A DNA stretch of 64,000 nt from Quadrisphaera granulorum (GTDB lineage: Bacteria; Actinomycetota; Actinomycetes; Actinomycetales; Quadrisphaeraceae): contig NZ_QGDQ01000023.1 of the NCBI RefSeq assembly GCF_003149145.1, positions 23,282-87,281 of the forward strand. The letters run 5' to 3'. The translations under genes and the position numbers were made by a program. Of the stretch, positions 1 through 8,417 are shown in pieces. Each line of letters begins with the position of its first letter. Within the stretch, counting starts at the first letter, position 1. The notes under the pieces are model-generated. The model worked only from the letters and a program-made list of their open reading frames with translations, searched no databases and was not told the DNA's origin.

Positions 1-19
1 CTGCACGCCGAGCGTGCAG
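1..19. repeat. Hairpin at window edge
   Basis: CTGCACG, five bases, then CGTGCAG form a perfect 7-bp inverted repeat just beyond the 3' end of ptsI. It could be part of a terminator cut by the window edge. No T-run is visible. The 14-mer at 21-34 (ACGTCCTTGATCGT) recurs at 56731-56744, so a dispersed repeat may begin here. Confidence 0.35.
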
Positions 20-48
20 AACGTCCTTGATCGTCGCGGGGGTGGGGG

Positions 49-1770
49 TCAGACGCCGAGCAGGGACTCGCGGGCCGCGGCGCGGGCGGCGGCCGGATCG
101 TCAGCGGCGACGGCGGCGCGGGCGGCCTTCTGGCAGGCGGCCAGCTCGACCTGCGCCAGGCGCGCACCCACGGCCGAGATCGCGCTCGCCGCGCACGACA
201 GCGACGTGACACCCATCCCCGCGAGCACCGCACCGAGCAGCGGGTCGGCTGCGGCCTCACCGCACACGCCGACGGGCTTGCCGGCTGCCACGCCCGCCGC
301 GGCGGTCATCGCGACAAGCTGCAGCAGCGCCGGCTGCCACGGGTCGTTGAGGTGGGCCAGGTCGGCGGAGAGCCGGTCGGCGGCGAGGGTGTACTGGCAC
401 AGGTCGTTGGTGCCGATGGAGAGGAAGTCGACCTCGCGCAGGATCCGCTCGGCGTGCAGCGCCGCCGCGGGGATCTCGATCATGACGCCGGCGGTCAGGC
501 CGCGGGCGCGCACCTTGGTGGCGAAGTCACGGGCCTCGGCGGCGGTGGCGACCATCGGCGCCATCACCCACGGCGAGGTGCCGGTCTGCTCGGCGGCGAG
601 GGCAATCGCGTCGAGCTGGCGGTCGAGGATGCCGGGCTGGCCCCATGCGATGCGCAGACCGCGCACGCCGAGGGCGGGGTTCTCCTCGTCCGGGGCGGTG
701 GCAAACTTCAGCGGCTTGTCGGAGCCGGCGTCGAGGGTGCGCAGCACCACCTTGCTCCCCCCCTCGCGCCCGGCGAAGGCGGCGAAGACCTCGCCGTAGA
801 TACGGGCCTGCTCGGCCACGGAGGGCTCGGAGTCGGCGTCGAGGAAGCACAGCTCGGTGCGGAACAGGCCCACGCCCTGCGCGCCGGTGGCGGCGGCCTT
901 GCGGGCGCCCGCGCCGTCCTGGACGTTGGCGAGGACGTCGACGGTGTGCCCGTCGGCGGTGGCCCCCGGGCCGGTCCAGGCGGCGACGGCGGCAGCCTCG
1001 CGCTCGGCAGCTTCCACGCGGGCGGCGGCGTGCACCCGGTCGGGCTCGATGACCACCTCACCGGAGGTGCCGTCGACCAGGACGAACTGGCCGGTGGCGA
1101 CGTCGTCGAGACCGGCCACGGCCACGACGCACGGGATGCCGAGCTGGCGGGCGATGATCGCGGTGTGGCTCGTAGGGCCGCCGCGCGTGGTGGCGATCGC
1201 GAGGATCAGCTCCGGCTGCAGGCCCGCGGTGTCGGCGGGGGCGAGGTCGTCGGCGAGGAGCACCGAGGGGACGGCGGGCACGGGCACGCCGGGCTCGGCC
1301 TGGCCGGTGAGCTCCGCGACGAGCCGGTCGCGCAGGTCGGCCAGGTCGGTGACGCGCTCGGCCATGAGGCCGCCCAGCTGGGTGAACATCGCGCTGAACT
1401 GGTCGGCGGCGCCGACGACGGCCTGGTCGGCGGGGACGCCGGACTTCACCCGCTTGGCGACGGCGGCGAGCAGGCCGCGGTCACGGGCCAGCCCGGCGGT
1501 GGCCTCGAGCACCTCGGCGGCGGCCCCTGACGCACGGGTCGCGCGGCCTTCGAGCCGCTCGGCGACGACGCCGGCGGCGGCCTGGAACCGCTCCAGCTCG
1601 GCCGGGCGGCCCTCCTCCGACACCGCGGGCTCGCCCGTGAGCTGGGGAAGGAGGGGCCGCTCAGCGGGCCGGATCACGGAACCGGCGCCGACCCCGGGGA
1701 CCACGGGGATGCCGGCGAGGGCGCGGCCGCCCGAGGCGGACGCGGTGGGGGCGGTAGCGACGCTGCTCAT
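49..1770 (-). CDS. ptsI: PTS enzyme I (phosphoenolpyruvate-protein phosphotransferase)
   Basis: This cytoplasmic enzyme takes phosphate from phosphoenolpyruvate onto a histidine and passes it to HPr. The 573-residue length is normal for the family. The phosphohistidine domain shows GGPTSHTAIIARQ with His202 as the likely phosphorylated residue. The C-terminal PEP-binding barrel shows GLFRTE, IGTNDLCQYTLAADR and GVCGEAA. The start is ATG at 1770, with AGGAG about seven bases upstream; a longer reading frame to 1998 runs into the divergent promoter region and is unlikely. It faces away from the regulator-fruK-fruA-ptsH operon, so the whole fructose phosphorelay is encoded within about 6 kb and is probably co-regulated from the shared 1771-2012 gap. 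Confidence 0.96.
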   Translation of the reverse strand: MSSVATAPTASASGGRALAGIPVVPGVGAGSVIRPAERPLLPQLTGEPAVSEEGRPAELERFQAAAGVVAERLEGRATRASGAAAEVLEATAGLARDRGLLAAVAKRVKSGVPADQAVVGAADQFSAMFTQLGGLMAERVTDLADLRDRLVAELTGQAEPGVPVPAVPSVLLADDLAPADTAGLQPELILAIATTRGGPTSHTAIIARQLGIPCVVAVAGLDDVATGQFVLVDGTSGEVVIEPDRVHAAARVEAAEREAAAVAAWTGPGATADGHTVDVLANVQDGAGARKAAATGAQGVGLFRTELCFLDADSEPSVAEQARIYGEVFAAFAGREGGSKVVLRTLDAGSDKPLKFATAPDEENPALGVRGLRIAWGQPGILDRQLDAIALAAEQTGTSPWVMAPMVATAAEARDFATKVRARGLTAGVMIEIPAAALHAERILREVDFLSIGTNDLCQYTLAADRLSADLAHLNDPWQPALLQLVAMTAAAGVAAGKPVGVCGEAAADPLLGAVLAGMGVTSLSCAASAISAVGARLAQVELAACQKAARAAVAADDPAAARAAARESLLGV

Positions 1771-1873
1771 GGTGACTCCTGCGCTGGAGCGGACCCGGCG
1801 TCCGAGACGGGCGCTGACGGGCGGGGGGGCTGGAGATGTGGTGTCCAGGGACAGCGTGCACCGAACCTGGCAC

Positions 1874-1903
1874 TTGACACAACAACATGACCGGGCGTAG
1901 AAC
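1874..1903 (+). promoter_or_regulatory. Sigma-70-like promoter for the fru operon
   Basis: A consensus -35 box TTGACA (1874-1879) is followed after 18 bases by TAGAAC (1898-1903). It lies 110 bases before the regulator's start codon in the 242-base divergent gap between ptsI and the fru operon. This is the most AT-rich stretch locally and the expected place for DeoR-type autoregulation, although I cannot define the operator. Confidence 0.5.
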
Positions 1904-2012
1904 CACACATCACAAAGATGTTTCCCACATGGACCAACATCGTTGCGCAGTCGCAGCGGCGCCGGCGAACCAGCGGGAAGCACTCGGACCCACAGCACGA
2001 GGGAGTGCGCGG

Positions 2013-2777
2013 TTGTACGCGACGGAGCGCCACGAACTGATCACCGGACTGGTGCGCCAGCACGGGCGCATCGGTGTCGCCGACGTCGCCGCGCAGTTCG
2101 GCGTCACCACCGAGACCGTGCGTCGTGACCTCGCCGTCCTCGAGAAGGCCGGCCTGCTGCGCCGCGTGCACGGCGGCGCCGTCCCCACCACGGCGCTGTC
2201 CGTGGTGGAGCGGGCCGTGGCCGACCGCGACGTCGAGCACGCCGACGTCAAGGAGCGCATCGCCCGCGCCGCCCTCGACCTCGTGCCCTCCGGCGGCTCC
2301 ATCGCCCTGGACGCCGGCACGACGACGGTGCGCCTGGCACGGCTGCTGCCGCTGGACTCCCCCCTCCTCGTCGTCACCAGCGCCGTGCCCGTGGCCGCTC
2401 AGCTCGCCGGCGCCGGCCGCATCGACCTGCACCTCGTGGGGGGCCGCGTGCGCGGCACCACGCAGGCCGCCGTCGGCCCCGAGGCGCTGGCCTCGCTCGG
2501 CGCGCTGCGCGTCGACACCGCCTTCGTGGGCACCAACGGCCTCACCGCCGACCACGGCCTGACCACCCCCGACCACGACGAGGCCGCCCTCAAGCGCGCG
2601 CTCGTCGCGGCCGGGCGCCGCGTCGTCGTCCTCGCCGACGCCTCCAAGCTCGGACAGGAGCACCTCGTGCGCTTCGCCGGGCTCGACCAGATCGACGTCC
2701 TGGTCACCGATTCCAGCGCCCCCCGGCGCGAGCTCAAGTCCCTCGAAGCCCGTGGAGTGGAGGTGCTGGTCGCGTGA
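2013..2777 (+). CDS. fruR: DeoR-family transcriptional regulator of fructose PTS
   Basis: A 254-residue DeoR-family repressor: an N-terminal winged helix-turn-helix (GRIGVADVAAQFGVTTETVR, residues about 14-33) followed by the DeoR sensor domain, with ALDAGTTTVRLA and later FVGTNGL as the sugar-phosphate-binding loops. I chose the TTG at 2013 because GAGGGAG sits seven bases upstream and the family signature begins at once (YATERHELI). An upstream GTG/ATG frame from 1887 adds 42 residues without domain character. Its stop overlaps the fruK start by four bases (GTGA), implying coupling. By context it probably senses fructose-1-phosphate or a related ester and controls this cluster; the ligand is inferred, not seen. 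Confidence 0.9.
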   Translation: MYATERHELITGLVRQHGRIGVADVAAQFGVTTETVRRDLAVLEKAGLLRRVHGGAVPTTALSVVERAVADRDVEHADVKERIARAALDLVPSGGSIALDAGTTTVRLARLLPLDSPLLVVTSAVPVAAQLAGAGRIDLHLVGGRVRGTTQAAVGPEALASLGALRVDTAFVGTNGLTADHGLTTPDHDEAALKRALVAAGRRVVVLADASKLGQEHLVRFAGLDQIDVLVTDSSAPRRELKSLEARGVEVLVA

Positions 2778-3760
2778 TCGTCACTCTGACCGCCAACCCC
2801 AGCCTTGACCGTCTGGTCTCGCTGGCAGGTCCCCTGGAGCGCGGCGCCGTGCTGCGCTCGGCAGCAGCCGTCGACCAACCCGGCGGCAAGGGCGTCAACG
2901 TGGCCCGCGTGGTGACCGCCGGCGGGCGTACCGCCGTCGCCGTCCTGCCCGGCCACCCTGACGACCCGCTGCTGCTGGCCCTGCGTGAGGCGCACCTCGT
3001 GCACACGGCGGTGCCGATCGCCGGCTACGCCCGGGTCAACCTCACCCTCGCCGAGCCCGACGGGACCACCACCAAGGTCAACGCCCCGGGCGCACCGCTC
3101 GACGAGGCGGCGCGGACGGGCCTGGTGGAGGCGCTGCGCCGGGAAGCCGACGGGGCGCGCTGGGTGGCGCTGTCCGGCTCGCTGCCCCCCGGCGTGGCAG
3201 ACGACTGGTACGGCCGGCTCGCGGCGCAGCTGCGCGGCACCGGCGCACGGGTGGCCGTCGACACCTCCGGCGCGGCACTGCTCGCGACGGCCGGACAGGA
3301 CGCCCCCGCGTCGTCGTCCTCGAGCACGGCCCTGCCCGACCTGCTCAAGCCGAACGCCGAGGAACTCGCCGAGCTCACCGGGCTGGCCGCCCCCGGCCGT
3401 GGCGGCGCGGCGGGAGCCGAGCTCGAAGCCGACCCGGTGGCTGCGGCCAAGGCCGCCTCGACCCTCGTCGAGCGCGGCGTCGAGACCGTGCTGGTCACCC
3501 TCGGCGGAGCGGGTGCCCTGCTCGTCACCGCCGACGGCGCCTGGCACGCCGTGCACGAGCCCGTCACGCCGGTCAGCACCGTCGGCGCCGGGGACTCCAC
3601 CCTCGCCGGCTACCTGCTGGCCGAGCTGGACGGCGCCGACGAGGCCGAGCGCCTCGCCGTCGCCGTCGCCCACGGCACCGCTGCCGTGCAGCTGCCCGGC
3701 TCGACCCTGCCCGGGCCCGAGCACGTGCAGCGCGACCGGGTCACCACCCGGCGCCTCTGA
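2774..3760 (+). CDS. fruK: 1-phosphofructokinase
   Basis: A PfkB/ribokinase-family sugar kinase of 328 residues that phosphorylates fructose-1-phosphate to fructose-1,6-bisphosphate, feeding PTS-imported fructose into glycolysis. It begins with the family's MIVTLTANPSLDR opening. It carries the PfkB signature GGKGVNVARV near residue 36 and the anion-hole/catalytic-base motif TVGAGDST with Asp274. The GTG start overlaps the regulator's stop. About 80 bases separate it from fruA with no clear promoter, so regulator, fruK and fruA are probably one operon. Tagatose-6-phosphate kinase is a related alternative, but the gene next door is a fructose-type permease. Confidence 0.95.
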   Translation: MIVTLTANPSLDRLVSLAGPLERGAVLRSAAAVDQPGGKGVNVARVVTAGGRTAVAVLPGHPDDPLLLALREAHLVHTAVPIAGYARVNLTLAEPDGTTTKVNAPGAPLDEAARTGLVEALRREADGARWVALSGSLPPGVADDWYGRLAAQLRGTGARVAVDTSGAALLATAGQDAPASSSSSTALPDLLKPNAEELAELTGLAAPGRGGAAGAELEADPVAAAKAASTLVERGVETVLVTLGGAGALLVTADGAWHAVHEPVTPVSTVGAGDSTLAGYLLAELDGADEAERLAVAVAHGTAAVQLPGSTLPGPEHVQRDRVTTRRL

Positions 3761-3842
3761 TCCCTTTTCCGCACCACCCCGTTTCCCCCAGCTCTCCCAG
3801 CAAGTGGACCGCCGACGCCGTCGGCCAGACCAGGAGGACCCT

Positions 3843-5954
3843 GTGACCACCCCCGACACCGCGGCCCCGCCGCGGCTGATCACGACGGAGCTCGTGCGTC
3901 TCGACGCCGACCTCGGCTCCCGCAAGGAAGACGTCATCGCGGCGCTCGCCGAGACCGTCGCCGCCACGGGACGCGCCACCAGCGCCGAGGGCCTGCAGCG
4001 CGACGCCATGGCCCGCGAGGCACAGTCGGCCACCGGCCTGCCCGGCGGCATCGCGATCCCCCACTGCCGCTCCGAGGCCGTGACGACGGCGACGCTCGCG
4101 TTCGCGCGGCTCGCACCCAAGGTCGACTTCGGCGCCCCCGACGGCGGCGCCGACCTGGCCTTCCTCATCGCCGCACCGGCCTCCGGCGGCCAGGAGCACC
4201 TCAAGCTCCTCACCGCGCTGGCCCGCGCGCTGGTCAAGCCGGCCTTCACCACCGCGCTGCGCGAGGCGAAGACCCCCCAGGAGATCGTCGACCTCGTCAC
4301 CGACGTCGTGACCCCCAAGCCGGCCGCCGCGCCGGCTGCTGGGGCGACGACCGGGACAGCTACTGGGACGACGACGAGCGCCGCTCCGGCTGCCGCGGGC
4401 GCTGCGTCGACGTCGGGTTCCTCCTCGGCGGCCGGCAAGGTCGTCGTGGCGGTCACCGCGTGCCCCACCGGCATCGCCCACACCTACATGGCTGCCGACT
4501 CCCTCGTGGCGGCCGCCGAGCGCGCCGGCATCACGCTCAAGGTGGAGACGCAGGGCTCCGGCGCGACGACGCCGCTGCCCGCCTCCCTCATCGCCAGCGC
4601 CGACGCCGTCATCTTCGCCACCGACGTGCCGGTCAAGGGCCGCGAACGGTTCGCCGGCAAGCCGGTCATCGCCTCCGGCGTGAAGCGCGCCATCAACGAG
4701 CCCGACGTCATGGTGGCCGAGGCGCTCAAGGCCGCCACCGACCCGTCGGCCGCGCGCGTGGCCGGGGACGGCGGCGGGGCGTCGGCCTCGACGGCGGTGC
4801 AGGGCGGCGACGTGTCGTTCTGGGTCAAGGTGCGCCAGGTGCTGCTGACCGGCGTCAGCTACATGATCCCGTTCGTGGCGGCCGGCGGTCTGCTCATCGC
4901 CCTCGGCTTCCTGCTGGCGGGCTACCGCGTGACCAACCTGCCCAGCGGCGCGGACAGCATCCTGCTGAACAACTCGCTGTGGAACCTGCCCGACGTCGCC
5001 TCCCTCAAGGCAGCCGAGCCGCTGCTGCAGGGTGACGGTCTGCGTGACAGCGCGCTGCTCGTCTACCTCGGCGCGATGCTCTTCCAGATCGGTGCGCTGG
5101 CGTTCAGCTTCCTCGTGCCGGCCCTGGCCGGTTACATCTCCTTCGGCATCGCCGACCGGCCCGGTATCGCCCCCGGCTTCACCGCCGGTGCGGTCGCCGT
5201 GTTCACGGGAGCCGGCTTCCTCGGTGGTCTGGTCGGTGGTGTGCTCGCCGGTCTGGTGGCGTACGCGTTCTCGCGTCTCGACGTCCCCAAGTGGCTGCGC
5301 GGCCTCATGCCCGTGATGATCATTCCGCTGGTGGCCTCGATCGTGGCCGGTGGCCTGATGTTCCTCTTCCTCGGCCGCCCGCTGGCTGCCGCCACCAACG
5401 GCCTGTCGAGCTGGCTGAGCGGCCTCACCGGCACGTCGGCGATCCTGCTCGGCGTCATCCTCGGCCTGATGATGTGCTTCGACCTCGGCGGCCCGGTCAA
5501 CAAGGCGGCCTACGCGTTCGCCACCGCCGGCCTCTCGGTGAGCAACCCCGGCTCGATGCAGGTCATGGCTGCTGTCATGGCTGCCGGCATGGTGCCGCCG
5601 CTGGCGATGGCGCTGGCCACCGCCGTCCGCCCGAAGCTCTTCTCCGCCGTGGAGCAGGAGAACGGCAAGGCCGCTTGGCTGCTCGGCTTCTCGTTCATCT
5701 CCGAGGGCGCCATCCCGTTCGCCGCGGCCGACCCGCTGCGCATCATCCCGGCGTCGATGGCCGGTGGCGCTGTGACCGGCGCGCTGATCATGGCGTTCCA
5801 GGTGCAGTTGTCCGCTCCCCACGGCGGCCTGTTCGTGTTCTTCGCGATGAACAACTTCGTGCTGTTCATCGCCGCGCTGGTGGTCGGGTTCGTGATCTCG
5901 GCGGCGCTGGTCATCGTGCTGAAGAGCACCGCCAAGCGCCCGGTCGCCGCCTGA
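3843..5954 (+). CDS. fruA: Fructose-specific PTS permease EIIABC
   Basis: A single 703-residue protein carries all three fructose PTS parts. The EIIA domain occupies residues about 10-155, with His74 in GGIAIPHCRSEAV as the phosphate acceptor. An Ala/Thr/Ser-rich linker (about 158-198) leads to the EIIB domain, with Cys207 in VTACPTGIAHT. The membrane EIIC domain runs from about residue 320 (VRQVLLTGVSYMIPFVAAGG) to the end with many hydrophobic helices. It imports fructose and delivers fructose-1-phosphate to FruK. The start is GTG at 3843, preceded by AGGAGG at 3832-3837. The A-B-C domain order matches actinobacterial FruA. Confidence 0.95.
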   Translation: MTTPDTAAPPRLITTELVRLDADLGSRKEDVIAALAETVAATGRATSAEGLQRDAMAREAQSATGLPGGIAIPHCRSEAVTTATLAFARLAPKVDFGAPDGGADLAFLIAAPASGGQEHLKLLTALARALVKPAFTTALREAKTPQEIVDLVTDVVTPKPAAAPAAGATTGTATGTTTSAAPAAAGAASTSGSSSAAGKVVVAVTACPTGIAHTYMAADSLVAAAERAGITLKVETQGSGATTPLPASLIASADAVIFATDVPVKGRERFAGKPVIASGVKRAINEPDVMVAEALKAATDPSAARVAGDGGGASASTAVQGGDVSFWVKVRQVLLTGVSYMIPFVAAGGLLIALGFLLAGYRVTNLPSGADSILLNNSLWNLPDVASLKAAEPLLQGDGLRDSALLVYLGAMLFQIGALAFSFLVPALAGYISFGIADRPGIAPGFTAGAVAVFTGAGFLGGLVGGVLAGLVAYAFSRLDVPKWLRGLMPVMIIPLVASIVAGGLMFLFLGRPLAAATNGLSSWLSGLTGTSAILLGVILGLMMCFDLGGPVNKAAYAFATAGLSVSNPGSMQVMAAVMAAGMVPPLAMALATAVRPKLFSAVEQENGKAAWLLGFSFISEGAIPFAAADPLRIIPASMAGGAVTGALIMAFQVQLSAPHGGLFVFFAMNNFVLFIAALVVGFVISAALVIVLKSTAKRPVAA

Positions 5955-5975
5955 CTAGGGTTCTGACTCAGTCCG

Positions 5976-6010
5976 TCTGACGTCGCGTTCCATCTGACGT
6001 CGTCTTCCAT
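5976..6010 (+). repeat. Tandem 17-bp direct repeat upstream of ptsH
   Basis: Two adjacent copies of a 17-base unit, TCTGACGTCG-NN-TTCCAT, at 5976-5993 and 5993-6010 differ at two bases. They fill most of the fruA-ptsH gap and end 12 bases before the ptsH ribosome-binding site. They could be a regulator site or a spacer duplication. Confidence 0.6.
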
Positions 6011-6034
6011 GTGACCCCCGCGAAGGAGAGCTCC

Positions 6035-6292
6035 GTGCCCAGCACCACCGTGACCGTCGGATCCGCCGTCGGCCTGCACGCCCGTCCCGCTGCCGTCATC
6101 GCGCAGGCTGCGGCCGCGTCGGGTGCCGAGGTGACCCTGTCGGTCGAGGGCCAGGAGCCCGTCGACGCCGGCTCCGCCCTGATGATCATGACTCTGGGCG
6201 CCGCCAAGGGTGACCAGGTCACCGTCGAGTCCGACGACGAGACCGCCATGAAGACCGTGGCCGACCTCATCGCCACGGACCTCGACGCCTGA
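6035..6292 (+). CDS. ptsH: PTS phosphocarrier protein HPr
   Basis: An 85-residue HPr, the small phosphocarrier between enzyme I and the EIIA domain. His15 lies in the signature GLHARPAAV. The helix corresponding to the regulatory serine of Gram-positive HPr reads DAGSALMIMTL with a serine at position 47. No HPr kinase gene is in the window, so serine phosphorylation is not implied. The start GTG at 6035 has AAGGAGAG just upstream; the longer frame from 6011 lacks family character. It is the last gene of the fru operon and is followed by a strong palindromic terminator. Confidence 0.95.
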   Translation: MPSTTVTVGSAVGLHARPAAVIAQAAAASGAEVTLSVEGQEPVDAGSALMIMTLGAAKGDQVTVESDDETAMKTVADLIATDLDA

Positions 6293-6306
6293 CGCGTCAG
6301 CTCCAC

Positions 6307-6344
6307 CGCGAGGGCCCCCGCCGGATCCGGCGGGGGCCCTCGCG
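6307..6344 (+). terminator. Perfect 38-bp palindrome after ptsH
   Basis: Bases 6307-6344 form an uninterrupted palindrome (CGCGAGGGCCCCCGCC and its complement around GGATCC), 14 bases after the ptsH stop. No T-run follows, as is common for actinobacterial terminators. Confidence 0.8.
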
Positions 6345-6357
6345 CGTCCCACCCAGA

Positions 6358-6410
6358 GGTGGCGGACGCCCATGATCACCAAACGTCGGTGATCATGGGC
6401 GTCCGCCACC
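6358..6410. repeat. TGATCATG-type paired repeat, 23-bp perfect stem
   Basis: Arms at 6358-6380 and 6388-6410 are exact reverse complements with a 7-base loop. Each arm carries CATGATCACC or its complement next to GGCGGACGCC. It belongs to the same family as 48559-48615 and 54043-54092. It lies directly after the ptsH terminator and could be a second terminator or a mobile palindromic element. Confidence 0.85.
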
Positions 6411-6431
6411 CCGCCGGCTCCGCCCCCTCCC

Positions 6432-6494
6432 CGCACTTGCCGCGGAAAGTGCGGCAAAGGGACCCCAAGTAGCGCACTTGCCGCGGAAAGTGCG
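6432..6494. repeat. Two copies of the CGCACTT-CCGCGG-AAGTGCG element
   Basis: An identical 22-base imperfect palindrome occurs at 6432-6453 and 6473-6494 in the same orientation. It has arms CGCACTT and AAGTGCG around GCCGCGGA. The same element occurs as a pair at 39342-39363 and 39384-39405. The 6293-6597 gap therefore holds a terminator, one long stem and this pair, and no gene. Confidence 0.8.
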
Positions 6495-6597
6495 GGAAGA
6501 GGTGTGACGGATGTCAGGCCGCGGGCCGTGACGGGTGCACACGAGGTCGTGAGGGCGCGCACTGCCGCCGGGCCTCCCGGAGCGGGAGCGTGGAGCC

Positions 6598-7584
6598 ATG
6601 ACCACGACAAAGACCGCCGACGCCCCGGCGGGCACGACGACGGATCTCGTCGTCGACGTCCGGGGCCTGTCCGTCACCTACGGCGCGTTCAGCGCCGTGG
6701 ACGGCATCGACCTCGACGTCCGCCGCGGTGAGGTCTTCGCCCTGCTCGGCACCAACGGCGCCGGCAAGACCTCCACCCTCGAAGCGCTCCAGGGCTTCCG
6801 CCGCCGCGCCGCCGGCAGCGTCACGGTGCTCGGCGAAGACCCGATGATCAGCACGCGGCGCCTCCGCGCGAGCAGCGGCACGATGGTGCAGGAGGCGGGC
6901 TTCGTGCCCGAGGCCACGCCGCTCAGTGCCCTCCAGCTGTGGGCCTCGCTGAGCAGCCGCGTCGACGACGCCGACGCCGTGCTCGAGCGCGTCGGCCTCG
7001 CGCACCGCCGCACGGTGCTCGTCAAGGACCTCTCCGGCGGCGAGAAGCGTCGCCTCGACCTGGCCCTGGCCATCTGGGGCGCCCCCGAGCTCATCGTGCT
7101 CGACGAGCCGACCACGGGGCTGGACCCGGAGTCGCGCGCCACCCTGTGGAGCCTCGTCCGTGAACTCCGCGACGGCGGCACCACCGTCCTCATGACCACG
7201 CACCACCTCGAGGAAGCCGAAGCCCTCGCCGACCGGGTAGCGATCATGCACCGCGGCCGCATCGCCGTGGCCGGCACGCTCGCCGAGGTGCTCCGCGAGC
7301 GCCCCGCCCGCATCACCGCCGTCCGCAGGCTCCCGGGTCAGGACGCCGTCACGGCGGAACAGGTCGACCTCCGCACCCACCACCTCCAGCGCGACCTGCT
7401 CGCCCTGCTCACCGACGCCGAGCGCACCGGCGCGGTGCTCGACCAGCTGCGCGCTACCCCGGCCTCCCTGGAGGAGGTCTTCCACGCCGTGGTCCGCGGC
7501 GACCTGCACACCACGTCAGCCGCCCCGTCAGCGAGCACGGCAGCGAGCACGTCAGCCAGCACCTCCGAGGGAGCGTCCCGATGA
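6598..7584 (+). CDS. ABC transporter ATP-binding protein (exporter type)
   Basis: A 328-residue ATPase of the drug/lantibiotic exporter type (DrrA/CcmA-like). It has Walker A GTNGAGKTS, signature LSGGEKRR, Walker B LIVLDEPTTGLDPESR and the switch histidine in MTTHHLEEAEALADR. The region after about residue 235 (AGTLAEVLRERPARITAVRR) matches the extra C-terminal domain of this subfamily; a Ser/Ala/Thr-rich tail follows. It starts at ATG 6598 after GGGAG/GGAG. Its stop overlaps the permease start (ATGA). It forms a four-gene unit with permease, sensor kinase and response regulator, the usual arrangement for an exporter controlled by its own two-component system. The substrate is unknown. Confidence 0.92.
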   Translation: MTTTKTADAPAGTTTDLVVDVRGLSVTYGAFSAVDGIDLDVRRGEVFALLGTNGAGKTSTLEALQGFRRRAAGSVTVLGEDPMISTRRLRASSGTMVQEAGFVPEATPLSALQLWASLSSRVDDADAVLERVGLAHRRTVLVKDLSGGEKRRLDLALAIWGAPELIVLDEPTTGLDPESRATLWSLVRELRDGGTTVLMTTHHLEEAEALADRVAIMHRGRIAVAGTLAEVLRERPARITAVRRLPGQDAVTAEQVDLRTHHLQRDLLALLTDAERTGAVLDQLRATPASLEEVFHAVVRGDLHTTSAAPSASTAASTSASTSEGASR

Positions 7585-8417
7585 CCACCGAAGCCCCCAC
7601 CCCCATCAGCAGGACGACGACGACGGCGCGCGGCCGCCGCACCGTGACCCCGCTGCAGCGCACGCTGCGCCTGGCGAGGTTCGAGACGTCGATGCTCGCC
7701 AAGCAGCGCACCACCCTCGTGACGCTGCTCAGCGGGCCGCTGCTCGTGCTGGGCCTGGCGGCCATCAGCCCGTCGAGCTCACCGCAGGCGCTCGCCGCCC
7801 TCGCCGGGATGGGCGTCGTCGTCGTCATGTCCCTCACCACGCACTTCGCCGCGGTGATGCTCACGGTCAACCGCCGGGAGGCGCAGGTGCTCAAACGCCT
7901 GCGGACCTCCGAGCTCAGCGGCAGCGAACTGGTCACGGGCATGTACCTGCCGCTCGCGGTGGTCGGCGTGCTGGAGTCGCTCGCGGTGGTCGCGGTGCTG
8001 GCCGCCCGGGGCGGGGCACTGCCCGACGCGGTCGGCTGGCTGCCCTGGCTGGCCGGTGTGCTCATCGGCTCGGCGGGCCTGGTCGCGGCGGGCGTCGCCG
8101 TCGCCGGGCTGTCGGGCAACGCCGAGAAGGCCAACTGGGCTGCGGTGCCGCTGCTGGTCGTGATCTCCGGCGCGGCCAACATGCTCACCGTCGGCGTGCT
8201 GCCGGAGGCGGTGCGGCAGGTGCTGCTGCTCGTGCCGTTCGCCAGCCTGACGGACCTCGTGGCCCGCACGTCGGGCGCTTCGGTGTCGTTGGTGGAGCTG
8301 CCGGACGTCGTCGCCGGGGTCCCGCCCGAGCTGGTCGACCTGGTGCTGCTCCTGCTGTGGACGGTCGTGTTCGCGGCGGTGGCGAAGAAGCTCTGGCGCT
8401 GGGAGCCTCGCGGCTGA
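7581..8417 (+). CDS. ABC transporter permease (ABC-2 type)
   Basis: The 278-residue membrane partner of the preceding ATPase. A polar N-terminus of about 45 residues is followed by roughly six hydrophobic segments, including TLVTLLSGPLLVLGLAAI and LAGVLIGSAGLVAAGVAVAG. It contains the ABC-2 coupling-type stretch LKRLRTSELSGSELVTG near residue 105. The start ATG at 7581 overlaps the ATPase stop and follows GAGGGAG. Its TGA shares one base with the kinase ATG (TGATG). The transported molecule is not visible from sequence; export of a lipid-active compound or peptide is typical for this layout. Confidence 0.9.
   Translation: MTTEAPTPISRTTTTARGRRTVTPLQRTLRLARFETSMLAKQRTTLVTLLSGPLLVLGLAAISPSSSPQALAALAGMGVVVVMSLTTHFAAVMLTVNRREAQVLKRLRTSELSGSELVTGMYLPLAVVGVLESLAVVAVLAARGGALPDAVGWLPWLAGVLIGSAGLVAAGVAVAGLSGNAEKANWAAVPLLVVISGAANMLTVGVLPEAVRQVLLLVPFASLTDLVARTSGASVSLVELPDVVAGVPPELVDLVLLLLWTVVFAAVAKKLWRWEPRG

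Noticed and set aside
2399..4483. A 694-codon minus-strand frame across fruR, fruK and fruA
   Set aside because: It is a shadow frame; the plus strand encodes three overlapping, motif-rich genes.
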